Below are positions 12,656 through 22,118 of a DNA stretch of 64,000 nucleotides, one piece after another. Made by a program: the position numbers and the translations under genes. Each line of letters opens with the position of its first letter. Position 1 is the stretch's first letter. The notes beneath the pieces were generated by a model. That model searched no databases and had not been told where the DNA came from. It saw nothing but the letters and a program-made list of their open reading frames with translations. This stretch comes from Mycosarcoma maydis (taxonomy: Eukaryota > Basidiomycota > Ustilaginomycetes > Ustilaginales): contig NC_026491.1 in the NCBI RefSeq assembly GCF_000328475.2, forward strand, positions 186,001 through 250,000. The letters run 5' to 3'.

Positions 12656-13468
12656 TCTTTCTCTTTCCAGTCACTTCGAACATTCCTAGTCACATCGTCA
12701 TTCTCGTTGGTTCAATCTCGCTCTTTCCACCTACTTAGAACATTTCTAGTCATGTCGTCGTTCTCGTTCTTTCATCCTGTAGGTCTTCCGACAACCCACT
12801 CGACCTCGATCGTCATATTGATTCTTTCAGCATTCCATACAACAGGGTTTCTTTCGTTTCTCTTACGCTCGAATTGTCTGTGCGGCATCATGCGTCTTCA
12901 CTGGCCACCGAGTCGACAGCTATGAGCCCGCGGATCACGGACTGCGAGGGCGATCCATCCGCCATTGGCAGATTGGTCATGATAACATCGCTGGAGCTGA
13001 ACCACCAACTCACGACTGTGAAACACGACACACACGACGTGGAACATGCACGATGCGTGATGCACGAGACGTGGATCGAACGTGGAGAAATGCGACCTTT
13101 GTGAATGGTCGAAATGTAACAGAGCCAAAGAGTCACGAGTCACGAGTCACGAGTCACGCGTATGACGAGTCACGAGTGTGCGTGGTGCATGGTGCGTGGT
13201 GCGTGGTCCACCGTTACATGAGAGCTCTGTGACGCCGACTCCCGAAGCCTGAAAAGTTGCAAAAGAGAAAAAAAGTTTCTCGTTGCAATTTACGACAATT
13301 GAGCGTTGGTGAACGCTCCGAGCATAATCCTGAATGACGCCAACCATTCAGGATTCGGACTGTGGTGCACATATACCCTCGACACTCCTCGGCAGATAGC
13401 GCTTCAGAAGCCTCATATCATTGGGCTCATTCTGCTGCTTGCAGTTGAGTAGGCAACGTGGTTCAAAC
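12656..13468. other. Spacer between the zinc-finger gene and KRI1
   Basis: No gene seen. Contains the 3' region of the upstream gene, including a loosely repeated segment around 12670-12760 (two copies of a CTCTTTCCA...CTTCGAACATT-like string). A tandem CACGAGT/GTGCGTG repeat lies at 13131-13206. The 250 bp before 13469 should hold the KRI1 promoter. Confidence 0.6.
13131..13206. repeat. Tandem AGTCACG repeat followed by GTGCGTG repeat
   Basis: About four perfect head-to-tail copies of the heptamer AGTCACG, then one degenerate copy, then three to four copies of a GTGCGTG/GTGCATG heptamer. It is a local expansion of the TCACGA-type word found in many spacers of this window. Confidence 0.9.
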
Positions 13469-15697
13469 ATGGATCTTTTTGGCGAGTCTAGTGACTCATC
13501 GAGCGCAAAGCTCGACATTCGAACGCGACCCGAAGAATCGCTCAACCATTTCACCATCAACAAAGAGTTTGCCGAGCGGTATCTGCACAACAAGCAGCGC
13601 GCCGAGATTCACCAGCTCGAAGCAAAGTATGGCAAAGATGCGCTCGCTTCCGACGACCAAGATTCGGAAACTGATTCAGAGAGCGACGTGACCGAGGACG
13701 AGGACGGAGATCAGGTCAATGCCAATGTAGATGCTGCCATCTTCCGCACTCTTCAGCGTATTCGTAACAAGGATGCGGCTCTGTATGATTCCAACACCGA
13801 CATCTTTGCGCAAGAGGCCGAAGCAGCCGAACGAGCCGCGCGGCTGTCTGGCTCGTCTTCGGTGGCTCCCAAAAAGGCAGGCACCACGAAAAAAGAAAAG
13901 AAGGTCACTCTGCAAGACTACCAGAGGCAAAGGGTGCAGGAGTTGATCGAGACGACAGACAACCCTGCTGAGGCTTTGGCAGAGGCGACCATGAGCGATC
14001 GTGTAAAAGGCATCTTGGATCACGACGAGGATGGCCCAATGCCGTTTGCTCAGGAACAGGAAGAGTTGCGCAAGGAGGTCTCGCAAGCCTTTCATGCTGG
14101 CATTGACGATCAAGACGATCTGTTTGTCAAACGGTCCGAAGCTCAAAATGGCGATGCTTCCTCTTCCTATCGAAACGCGGTCATCGCATCGCTTGGACCA
14201 AATGCGGACGAAGAGACCATTCGCCAAGCCATCCGCCACAATCAGCCTCACCAAGCATCCGCGTCCACTTCTGTTCTCGCCGACGCCGATAACGACGAAA
14301 AGAAAAACGAAGACTTTCTGCTCAACTACATCCTAAATCGTGGCTGGATTGACAAGTCTGCCGACGAGGCACGGCCGGTCAAACCTCGACTCACCAAGGC
14401 TAATTTGAAGAGCAAAGATGATGGACACGCTGCCGAGGGAAACGCGGGCAACAACCGAGTCGCCACAGATCATGCATACGGTCGTGACTGGGAGGCAGAA
14501 GCTGCCGAGCTCGAATCCGAGGCATCTTTCGATTCGATGGCTGATGCTTTCGAGACCGCCTACAACTTCCGCTTCGAGCAAGGACCCGAGTCGCTCACCA
14601 TCCCCACATACTCGCGTACGCCCAAGGACTCGGCACGTCGTGAGGACAACACGCGTAAGCGTAAGCGAGAAGAGCGTACAGCACGCAAAGAAGAAGAGAA
14701 GCGACTCAAGATGCAGGAACTCTCGCGACTAAAGAACCTCAAGAGGCAAGAGATTGTCGATAAACTCAAGAAGCTTCGCGAGGTGACTGGATCGAGTGGC
14801 GTCGATCTCGACAATCTGGATCTGGAAGCAGACTTTGATCCGGACGCGCACGACCAAGCGATGCAAAAGGCATTTGGCGATCAGTACTACGGAGAGCAAG
14901 ACGACGAGAAGCCGAGCTGGGATGATGACATCAACATCGACGACATCATTGCTGATCACGAGGCTGCTACCCCATCTTCGAGCAAGAAGAACAAGAAGAA
15001 CAAGCAGAGTCATGCGGATGATGAGCATACGATCGAGATGGACGCTGATTTCATGCAAGACGGCGATGCTGTGGATGGTCAAGGTAGTGCGGCTGCTGGA
15101 TCGAAAGAAGCCGCATTGCGCGCGCGACTCGCCGACAACAAGCTGAGCAAGAAGGAACGTAAGAAGCTCAAGAAAAAACTCAAAGCTGCTCTTTCGAAAT
15201 CGTCCAGCACGGCCAACGGCGATGATGACTCGGACTCGGACGCCGAAGCCGGCGCTAACGGTGTCGATGTTTCGGCCATGGATGCCGACACGGTCGCACC
15301 CACCCCGTCCTCTTCGTCGGATAAGAAAGCCATGGCCAAGGAAATGATCGACTCGTACTACAACCTGGACTACGAAGACATGATCGGTGACCTCCCCACG
15401 CGATTCAAGTACACGCAGGTAGCACCCGCCGACTACGGCATGTCGGCGGTTGACATTCTGTTGGCAGATGACGAACAGCTGAATAGCGTTGTTGGGTTGA
15501 AGAATCTGCAACCGTACAGGAGGGGTAAGAATCGACCGATGGATCTGGGCAAGAAGCTGGGCCAGTTCAGAAAGGATGTCTACGGAAACACATCCAAGAC
15601 AGCCGATGGAGAGGATAAGCCGGGCAAGAAGAGATTGGGTAAGAAGGAGAGGAACCGGCTCAAGGCTGCAGCGGAAGCAGAGGAGAAGAAAGGCTGA
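13469..15697 (+). CDS. KRI1: Kri1-family ribosome biogenesis protein
   Basis: 742-residue, extremely acidic/basic nucleolar-type protein. Known Kri1 proteins bind the snoRNP factor Krr1 and are needed for 40S subunit assembly. The N-terminus (MDLFGE, then an LNHFTINKEFAERY-like block) and the segment around DAAIFRTLQRIRNKD match the family. So do the middle region with YNFRFEQ and a long KR-rich coiled coil, and the C-terminal domain (EMIDSYYNLDYEDMIGDLPT, then FKYTQV and a PYR-R-K block). Lysine-rich patches (KKNKKNK, KKERKKLKKKLK) are likely nuclear or nucleolar targeting signals. The open frame begins at a TTG 16 codons upstream, but family alignment and a good Kozak context (aaacATGG) place the start at 13469. 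Its end faces the P450 gene with about 140 bp between. Confidence 0.93.
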   Translation: MDLFGESSDSSSAKLDIRTRPEESLNHFTINKEFAERYLHNKQRAEIHQLEAKYGKDALASDDQDSETDSESDVTEDEDGDQVNANVDAAIFRTLQRIRNKDAALYDSNTDIFAQEAEAAERAARLSGSSSVAPKKAGTTKKEKKVTLQDYQRQRVQELIETTDNPAEALAEATMSDRVKGILDHDEDGPMPFAQEQEELRKEVSQAFHAGIDDQDDLFVKRSEAQNGDASSSYRNAVIASLGPNADEETIRQAIRHNQPHQASASTSVLADADNDEKKNEDFLLNYILNRGWIDKSADEARPVKPRLTKANLKSKDDGHAAEGNAGNNRVATDHAYGRDWEAEAAELESEASFDSMADAFETAYNFRFEQGPESLTIPTYSRTPKDSARREDNTRKRKREERTARKEEEKRLKMQELSRLKNLKRQEIVDKLKKLREVTGSSGVDLDNLDLEADFDPDAHDQAMQKAFGDQYYGEQDDEKPSWDDDINIDDIIADHEAATPSSSKKNKKNKQSHADDEHTIEMDADFMQDGDAVDGQGSAAAGSKEAALRARLADNKLSKKERKKLKKKLKAALSKSSSTANGDDDSDSDAEAGANGVDVSAMDADTVAPTPSSSSDKKAMAKEMIDSYYNLDYEDMIGDLPTRFKYTQVAPADYGMSAVDILLADDEQLNSVVGLKNLQPYRRGKNRPMDLGKKLGQFRKDVYGNTSKTADGEDKPGKKRLGKKERNRLKAAAEAEEKKG

Positions 15698-15837
15698 AAG
15701 CAACGTCGTAAATAGATACAAGGTGGGATGATGAATAACATTTGCACTTGCAACTGCAGCAACTTTAAGACATCACGGATTGTGCTTAGTTATTGTGCGA
15801 GTATGTGTGTATGCGAGACAAGGAGCGAGCATTACTA

Positions 15838-17352
15838 TTAGCTTCGAGCCTTGAGTGTGGCAGGCATAGCATCCAAGGGATGCATGACGCCAACCCACCT
15901 CTTTGGATCCGGTCTCGGCGGCTCTGCCACCGCACCCTCGAGCTCAAACCTATGTAAGAACAATAGGATGAAGGCTTTGACCTCGGCCACAGCCCAATAC
16001 CTGCCCGGGCACACCCTGGAGCCGTACCCAAATGGCGTCCAGGTCCTCACCGCCTCGTTGCTGTCCAACTTGACCATGGCCGGTTTCGGAACTCGATCGA
16101 AGCGTGACTCGTCAAATGTTTGGAGCGTTCCTCTGAATTTTTCGCCTTTGCCTTGCGACTCTGGCCACCATTGTAAGTTGAGGGTGGCATCGTGGACGTT
16201 CCAGAAGAGCAGTCGAAGTATGTCGCCTTGCTTGAGTTGGAAAAGCCTGACTCGTCCGGGACCGACCATAGCGCGAACTACGGTATCTTTGAGGCATAGC
16301 CGAGGGACGCTCTGCGCGCTGTAAACTCGAAGGAGCTCTTGTACGAGGTGGTCCAGGAGAGGCAAGTTTTCGGCTTTCAGCAAGTCGGGGTTGGCGACAA
16401 TCTCTTCTACGTCGTGCACCGCAAGCTTCTGCTTGAGTTGTTGCAACTCGGCTCGAATGCGCGCCACTTTGGTAGGCTGGCGCGAGAGGATGCAGAGCAA
16501 CCAAGCGCCACTCAAGGGTGACTGGGTGGACCCCAACCAGGCAGTCCTCAAGACCACGCCGACGGCGTCCGCGTGCGTCTGCCCGTGTTCACGTTCAACG
16601 TTGTGCAACTGTTCGCGCACCTGCAACGAGCATTCGGACAGGTGTTGGTCGATCTGCTGCAGAACCAGGTTGTAAAAGCGATCTCTTGACTGAACCGCGC
16701 GTGGAGAGGGGCACGCCATGCAAAACTGATCCAGCTCCGCATCCCATCGTAGAAACTCGGTGTACTGTCCCGGGGGGAAGGTCGGAGTGAAAAGCGCCTC
16801 CACAGTCGCCTGGAAAAAGGTTTCGCTAGCCAAAGCGAAAAGGTCTCCTTTGTGACCAGGCTCGAGTGCATCAAACTGCTTCGAGAGGGCGCAAACGAAT
16901 CTCTGCTGCAAAGAAGCGAGCCTAGCTCCGGAGAGGAGATGCGAGCTGTGCTGAAGAGTTGCCTGCCCACCCGTGTGCGCAAACCACACGCCGGCGGGGT
17001 TCGAAATGTTCCACATGGGTGCAGCTGCGGTGTGCAAGGATGAGATGTCGAATGCATCCGGTCGGTCGATGATGTCTTTGATGGTGAGCGCGTCGCCGAT
17101 GTAGGTTACGGTTGCACCGTGCGGTTCGATAGCGCGAAAGACATTGCCGTAGCGGGATCGACGGTGCAGGAATGTGTCGCGAACGTTGTATGGGTCGGAG
17201 GAGGGAGCGTCGACGAGAGGTGGCAATGGAGGAGGTCCGCTTGGTGCAGCTTTTGAGGCGAGTCTGTGTTTTGCCAGGACGAGAGCGACGAGAAGGATGA
17301 ATGTGAGGCCGATAAAGACGGGGCTGTGGCTAGACAGGTGTACTTCCAACAT
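15838..17352 (-). CDS. Cytochrome P450, CYP7/CYP8-like
   Basis: 504-residue haem monooxygenase. A hydrophobic N-terminal anchor (about residues 11-30) and a Pro-rich hinge indicate ER membrane attachment. The ExxR motif of helix K is E339-LL-R342, and the haem-binding loop FGYGSRVCPGR has the axial Cys at 448. The helix I region (about 264-290, GVVLRTAWLGSTQSPLSGAW) lacks the usual AGxxT oxygen-activation motif. That is a feature of the CYP7/CYP8 (sterol 7-alpha-hydroxylase/prostacyclin synthase) type and its fungal relatives. Substrate cannot be deduced; a sterol or fatty acid derivative would fit the family. It is convergent with KRI1 and has no biosynthetic cluster around it. Confidence 0.9.
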   Translation of the reverse strand: MLEVHLSSHSPVFIGLTFILLVALVLAKHRLASKAAPSGPPPLPPLVDAPSSDPYNVRDTFLHRRSRYGNVFRAIEPHGATVTYIGDALTIKDIIDRPDAFDISSLHTAAAPMWNISNPAGVWFAHTGGQATLQHSSHLLSGARLASLQQRFVCALSKQFDALEPGHKGDLFALASETFFQATVEALFTPTFPPGQYTEFLRWDAELDQFCMACPSPRAVQSRDRFYNLVLQQIDQHLSECSLQVREQLHNVEREHGQTHADAVGVVLRTAWLGSTQSPLSGAWLLCILSRQPTKVARIRAELQQLKQKLAVHDVEEIVANPDLLKAENLPLLDHLVQELLRVYSAQSVPRLCLKDTVVRAMVGPGRVRLFQLKQGDILRLLFWNVHDATLNLQWWPESQGKGEKFRGTLQTFDESRFDRVPKPAMVKLDSNEAVRTWTPFGYGSRVCPGRYWAVAEVKAFILLFLHRFELEGAVAEPPRPDPKRWVGVMHPLDAMPATLKARS

Positions 17353-17878
17353 TGGTTCCGAGATGGGCTATTGCAGCGCCGGTTGAGACAGGTGGTCCAA
17401 CAAAAGATTGATAGCGTGAAGCGAGATGGGCGATCCGGTATAAGCAAACAAGAGCTTCGTCGGTATTGCAATGCCACGCTCGCCAGCTTGCTTTGACGAC
17501 GAGATACGCCTTGAATGACAGCAAAGGTAGGTTGGAAGGGCTATTTCCAGTATCGTGACTTATCTCCTTTACTACTTATACAGTCTCGAGGTGGAAGAGC
17601 ACCAGCTCAGCCAAAGGCAGCACATTCACGATTGCAGTCGAGGCCGTCCACTCACGACTGCTGGCAGAAGGAGTGTGTATCACTCACGACTGCCCTCTGC
17701 TGTGCTTAGAAACCGCGACGTGATGGCAAAATCGAAAGGATCTGAATCGATGCAGGTCGCCATGTGGCCAAGCGCATAGAAGCGCTTCGCGTAAACGGCG
17801 TGCAGCTTTCGATTCGTGTTTCGTGGTTGAGATTTGTATTAAATATTTACCGCCTGCCAGCTCCAAGTCTGACTGCTA

Positions 17879-17975
17879 CAATCACGAATCACGAATCACA
17901 AATCGTAACTGGTGAACAAGTCTGTGAGTTATCACGATTCATGATAAGTTATTCGCTCATTCACGACTTGCGCCA
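17879..17975. repeat. Cluster of AATCACGA / ATTCACGA words
   Basis: AATCACGAATCACGAATCAC in direct tandem, followed within 80 bp by TATCACGATTCATGAT and ATTCACGAC. Both orientations are present. Non-coding. Confidence 0.85.
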
Positions 17976-18567
17976 ATAACAACCCCGCTCAAAAACAAAG
18001 CTTAAGTTATTTGAAATACACGCTACACCAATCATCGTGCATGATTCCCTAACTTTAAAGAGACTGCCGGGAGCGTGAGAAAAAAAAATTAAGACGCGCC
18101 CGACATGCCTCCTTCCTGTGTGTACTGTAATGATAAATGACACACTGAGGAAGAGGATGGCTACGGCTTAAGGTTTGCCAAGCATTCGTGATTGGTGATT
18201 GGTGCCTTAGCAGTTCGGGCAGTTTCCTTTTTAGGTTCAGCTTGAAACGGGAATCGAACTATCTTCTTGTTGTCAACCTTGTCGAAACACGTTGTGCAAG
18301 TCGAAACACGTTGGGCAAGTTTTGAGACGGCCACTATGTACAGTATGTAGCGCTTTGCATTTCGTGCTTTCCAATCGTGAATCGTGAATGGCGCGAAAGA
18401 CTTGAAATCACTTGGGCGCATTATGGGAGAAAAGTCACGAGCAAATTTGTTTTTAAGGTCCATTCACAATTCGATATTGCAGAATCGATTGATGGCGGCA
18501 AGATACGTTCAGTGTCCGCTCATCTATGCTTTCCATCAGGCCTGCAAACGCCGCGTGGAAAGTGAAA

Positions 18568-18602
18568 ATATCGGAAATCGGCAATCGGCAATCGGCAATC
18601 GG
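18568..18602. repeat. AATCGGC heptamer tandem repeat
   Basis: Four near-perfect copies of the heptamer AATCGGC in a row, in the spacer upstream of MTG2. Confidence 0.85.
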
Positions 18603-18710
18603 ATATTCAGTCTGCCAACTGCCATAACATTCGTGATTTTTGGCTGAGAGGGTGAGAGAGAATCTTGAGAAATAGAAGAAAAGCCGCACAAGACGATCTT
18701 TGAATCACGA

Positions 18711-18748
18711 TGTGTGTGTGGAGAGAGAGAGAGAGAGAGAGAGAGAGC
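18711..18748. repeat. (GT)n(GA)n microsatellite in the MTG2 leader
   Basis: A TGTGTGTG run followed by about 14 GA dinucleotides, 100 bp before the MTG2 start codon. Confidence 0.95.
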
Positions 18749-18849
18749 TCTTCAAGTAATCTCATCCTGTCACCACCATTGATTCCTTTCAGTCGCCTTT
18801 CAGCCACGAGACACCTCTCCGTGCTCAGCTCGCCCCATTCTACTCCGGC

Positions 18850-21822
18850 ATGGCACCAAAGCGCGCCTTGCTCAGCTTGCAGCCTTTGCTAGCTGTCCGA
18901 TATGGCACCCGCAAGCTTTTCCTTTCTGGCACTGTCCGTCCCCTTACATACTCGCCTCTGAGAAAATCGGACAACTACAAATTCGACGAATCACTGGCAC
19001 CACCGCCTTCGATAAAGTCTTCATCGTCGTCCGTCGGGTCGTCCTCCTCCGGGCCAAGGCTGTCGGTCACTTCGACCAGGATCGACCAGCACGAGCCATG
19101 TGACTCGACTCTTGCCAGAACCATCTTTGTACGTACCAAGGACGGCAAGCACCTCGTCTCTGTCGTACACACGCTATCACTACTCTCCCAGCTTGCTTCC
19201 AAGTTTGGTCCTATTCAGCACTTTCACTTCCCACGCGAGCCCTCTTCGCAAAGACTGCTCGGCTATGGCAGCGTCACTTTTTTCGACAAACAAAGCCTCC
19301 AAAAGGCGCTCTCCAACGATGGCATTCATACCGTCATTCTGCCGCCCATTGTCCCGTCTAGAGCACCCCGCTCCTATCTTTCCGACAAAGAGCATGCACG
19401 TCTCGTAGGCATGCAACCCTTAGTCAGCTGCCAAGCTCCGAGCGAGCACGCCTCCGCTTCACAAACCCATCTTTCCTCTCGCTCTCTTCAAAACCCTGCA
19501 GCCATGCGTCCGGGTTGGAACGACGTTGCTCCGCTGTGTAACATGCAAGCAGCGACTGGCTCTCGTTATTTTGTTGATCAGTCCGAAGCCACAGACGAAA
19601 CGCCTCAGGACGCTATCATTGCCCACAACTCTGACTTTTACCTCTCTACTTCACACGTTCCCGTCGAGATCAAGATGGAGCGTAGAACCTCTTCTCTCAC
19701 TACACGTCCAGGTGCAATTGCTACGGCCCGCCTCAGTGGCAACGCTCATCGCGCCAGTTTGCATGTCAAAGTACGTGATGCTTTGCGCCAATTCGGCGGG
19801 TTCAGCAACATTGTTCAGGAGCAGCGCCTGCTCGACGAATCTCTTGACTACTCGTACGACGAGCGAGACGCTCGTCCTCGACCCGCAGCTCGCAGTCATG
19901 CGCGACGTCAGCACACCAAGGCAAATCCGCAGTGGCGAGCCAATCGTTCTGCACCATCCTCTTCCTCCAGAAACTTGTTCACTTCAGCGGCCCTACCCAG
20001 CGCCGAACAAACAAAAGCCAAACGCAAGGCAGAATGGCAGCGCAACCGACATTCCAGCTTTGTCGATCAGCTCTACCTGCGTCTCACGGCTGGCAAAGGG
20101 GGTGACGGCTGTGTTTCCTTCCATCGCGAAAAGTTTGTTCAATTTGGCCCTCCCTCGGGAGGCAACGGAGGCTCGGGAGGCTCTATCTACATTCGTGCCG
20201 TCGATGGCCCAACCACCCTCGCTCGCATTTCGCGTCGCTTTCGGGGCGCCGATGGGCCTCATGGGCAAGGCAGTTTTTTGCATGGTAAGAAGATGGAGGA
20301 CAAGTTCATCGAGGTTCCTGTTGGCACTGTCGTGACCGCTACTCGACGTCTCCGCATCCCCGAGGAGGAGGAAGCCGAAGAGTACTATCACGACCTGCTC
20401 AAGCGTGCGGCCAAGGCCAAATGGGATCCTACCGGTGTTGTCGCCAAGGACGACGTGGTGCTTGCTGCCGAGGAAGAGGAGCGTAGACGACTGGCATGCA
20501 CAAAACAGCCGCCGCTGGAGCTCGAATATGACATTGATGAGGCGACAGCTGAAGAAGCAACTCACAAGCAGACTGCCACTGTGGCAAAGGCAAACAAGCT
20601 GGAAGAGGACGAGATCGACGGGGAGGATCTCTTGGATCCGGAAGCAGCGCGTCAGCTTCAAACGCTTCGCGACCGCGTATGGCGTCATTATCCACGTGCA
20701 GAGGAAACCAACTACCGACGCAACGAGTTTCGAGCGGCCGAAATGCGTCTCGCGCTCGACCGCCGTCGTCGACGACGATATCTTGCCCAGTCCCAGGCAG
20801 CTTCCAACGCCGCATCCGGCCTGGTAACTGTGTCAGTGGCGTCCTCGGCGGATCAGCCTTCGGCAGCCTCGGTCACGCCATACGAAGACGAGACGCCCTC
20901 TTCAGTGCCATGGCGTGTCGACCTCAACGAGCCCACACCCGCCGATTCTCCTGGCATCCTGCTTGCCTCTGGTGGTCGCGGCGGTCTCGGCAATCCCACC
21001 TTTCTATCTTCCGCCAATCGATCACCCAAATTCGCCACACGGGGTGAGTGGGGAGAATCACTCGAGGTCATGCTCGAGCTCAAGCGACCATCCGATATCG
21101 GCCTGGTGGGCTTGCCCAATGCAGGAAAATCGACCATCTTACGAGCCATCTCGGCCTCCAAGGCACAAGTTGGCCATTGGCGCTTTACCACGCTTTCACC
21201 AAATCTTGGTGTCGTGCGACTCGGCTCGGACGGCAACGTGATCGGAGTCGACGACTCCGAAGTGCAAGAAGGTTACGGTGACGATCGAGCCATCTACTCC
21301 AAGTGCGCATCGACGGGTGAAGCTTGTGTTGATGCAGAAGAAGAGTTCCGCCTCGTGCTCTCCGACATCCCTGGCCTGATCGATGGCGCAGCCGACAACC
21401 GTGGTCTCGGTCACACGTTTTTACGGCACATCGAACGCTGCTCCCTCCTAGCCTATGTTCTTGACCTTACCGAGCCGGAACCGTGGCGTGACCTGAAAGT
21501 GCTGCACAACGAACTCGCATCTTATCGAAACGATCTCCCTACCAAAGCGCGCCTGGTCATCGTCAACAAAGCCGATCAATTCGAAACGCCAACAGAAATC
21601 CAGGACGCCAAGACCAAGCTGGACAGAATCCGTCGTCAAGCTCTCGAGATCTTCCAGGATCAACAAGCGTTGAGTGGTCGCGTCGTAGCTGTTCCAATGA
21701 AAGTTGTGACGCTCTCGGCCAAGAAAAAGCAGGGAACGGCCATGTTGGCAAAAACTCTGGTCGATTTGCTAAGCGCACAGCGTGACGCCGAGAATGACAC
21801 TTCAGAGCAAACATCTGTGTAA
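18850..21822 (+). CDS. MTG2: Mitochondrial Obg-family GTPase Mtg2
   Basis: 990-residue GTPase; known Mtg2/ObgH proteins act in assembly of the mitochondrial large ribosomal subunit. The N-terminus is basic, hydroxylated and poor in acidic residues, as in a mitochondrial presequence. About 400 residues of low-conservation extension precede the glycine-rich Obg fold (from about residue 402, with the GGDGC and GGxGG motifs). The Obg fold is split: after a VPVGTVV segment there is a ~200-residue acidic/Arg-rich insertion before the closing GGRGGLGN segment. The G domain is complete: G1 GLPNAGKS (about 754), G3 DIPGLIDGA (about 839), G4 NKAD (about 907) and an SAKK-like G5. The usual length for the family is 350-550, so this is roughly twice normal. 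Start ATG 18850 is the only one giving a presequence. Confidence 0.92.
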   Translation: MAPKRALLSLQPLLAVRYGTRKLFLSGTVRPLTYSPLRKSDNYKFDESLAPPPSIKSSSSSVGSSSSGPRLSVTSTRIDQHEPCDSTLARTIFVRTKDGKHLVSVVHTLSLLSQLASKFGPIQHFHFPREPSSQRLLGYGSVTFFDKQSLQKALSNDGIHTVILPPIVPSRAPRSYLSDKEHARLVGMQPLVSCQAPSEHASASQTHLSSRSLQNPAAMRPGWNDVAPLCNMQAATGSRYFVDQSEATDETPQDAIIAHNSDFYLSTSHVPVEIKMERRTSSLTTRPGAIATARLSGNAHRASLHVKVRDALRQFGGFSNIVQEQRLLDESLDYSYDERDARPRPAARSHARRQHTKANPQWRANRSAPSSSSRNLFTSAALPSAEQTKAKRKAEWQRNRHSSFVDQLYLRLTAGKGGDGCVSFHREKFVQFGPPSGGNGGSGGSIYIRAVDGPTTLARISRRFRGADGPHGQGSFLHGKKMEDKFIEVPVGTVVTATRRLRIPEEEEAEEYYHDLLKRAAKAKWDPTGVVAKDDVVLAAEEEERRRLACTKQPPLELEYDIDEATAEEATHKQTATVAKANKLEEDEIDGEDLLDPEAARQLQTLRDRVWRHYPRAEETNYRRNEFRAAEMRLALDRRRRRRYLAQSQAASNAASGLVTVSVASSADQPSAASVTPYEDETPSSVPWRVDLNEPTPADSPGILLASGGRGGLGNPTFLSSANRSPKFATRGEWGESLEVMLELKRPSDIGLVGLPNAGKSTILRAISASKAQVGHWRFTTLSPNLGVVRLGSDGNVIGVDDSEVQEGYGDDRAIYSKCASTGEACVDAEEEFRLVLSDIPGLIDGAADNRGLGHTFLRHIERCSLLAYVLDLTEPEPWRDLKVLHNELASYRNDLPTKARLVIVNKADQFETPTEIQDAKTKLDRIRRQALEIFQDQQALSGRVVAVPMKVVTLSAKKKQGTAMLAKTLVDLLSAQRDAENDTSEQTSV

Positions 21823-22118
21823 TCACCTGGCGAGCTTTGGGACATGGTTAGGCACAGCAAAGAGGCAGTCCTGTCAACGATCAACGCAACAAGTGATAGC
21901 GAGGATGAAGTTCACATACAATTGACAGATGTGCCGTGCAGAGACAGTTGATCAAAGAAAACGTGAAACAGCGGAAGAACAGCCAAAGAGTAATCGTGAA
22001 CGTTGAGACTCACGACTGTAGCAAAGGCGAATCAGACCTGTTAGCTATTCAAGTCTACGGCGCTCAAAGGCCAAACGAGGCGTCAAAAAGACCTCTTACT
22101 GCATGTGCTTCTGCTGGA

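Larger units (their letters stand above)
17353..18849. other. Divergent spacer between the P450 gene and MTG2
   Basis: About 1.5 kb without a recognisable gene; it must contain both promoters. Rich in the dispersed TCACGAAT/ATTCGTGA word (around 17619-17700, 17879-17975, 18184-18200 and 18376-18390). Also contains a short AATCGGC tandem repeat and a (GA)n tract close to the MTG2 start. Confidence 0.6.

Noticed and set aside
14729..15721. 330-codon minus-strand open frame
   Set aside because: Antisense shadow of KRI1; the translation has no family resemblance, while the sense strand is clearly Kri1.
18226..18300. Possible minus-strand tRNA with a GTTCGATTCCC B-box-like string at about 18249-18259
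   Set aside because: The bases flanking the loop do not form a T stem (GATAG against CCCGT) and no anticodon arm or acceptor stem can be drawn.
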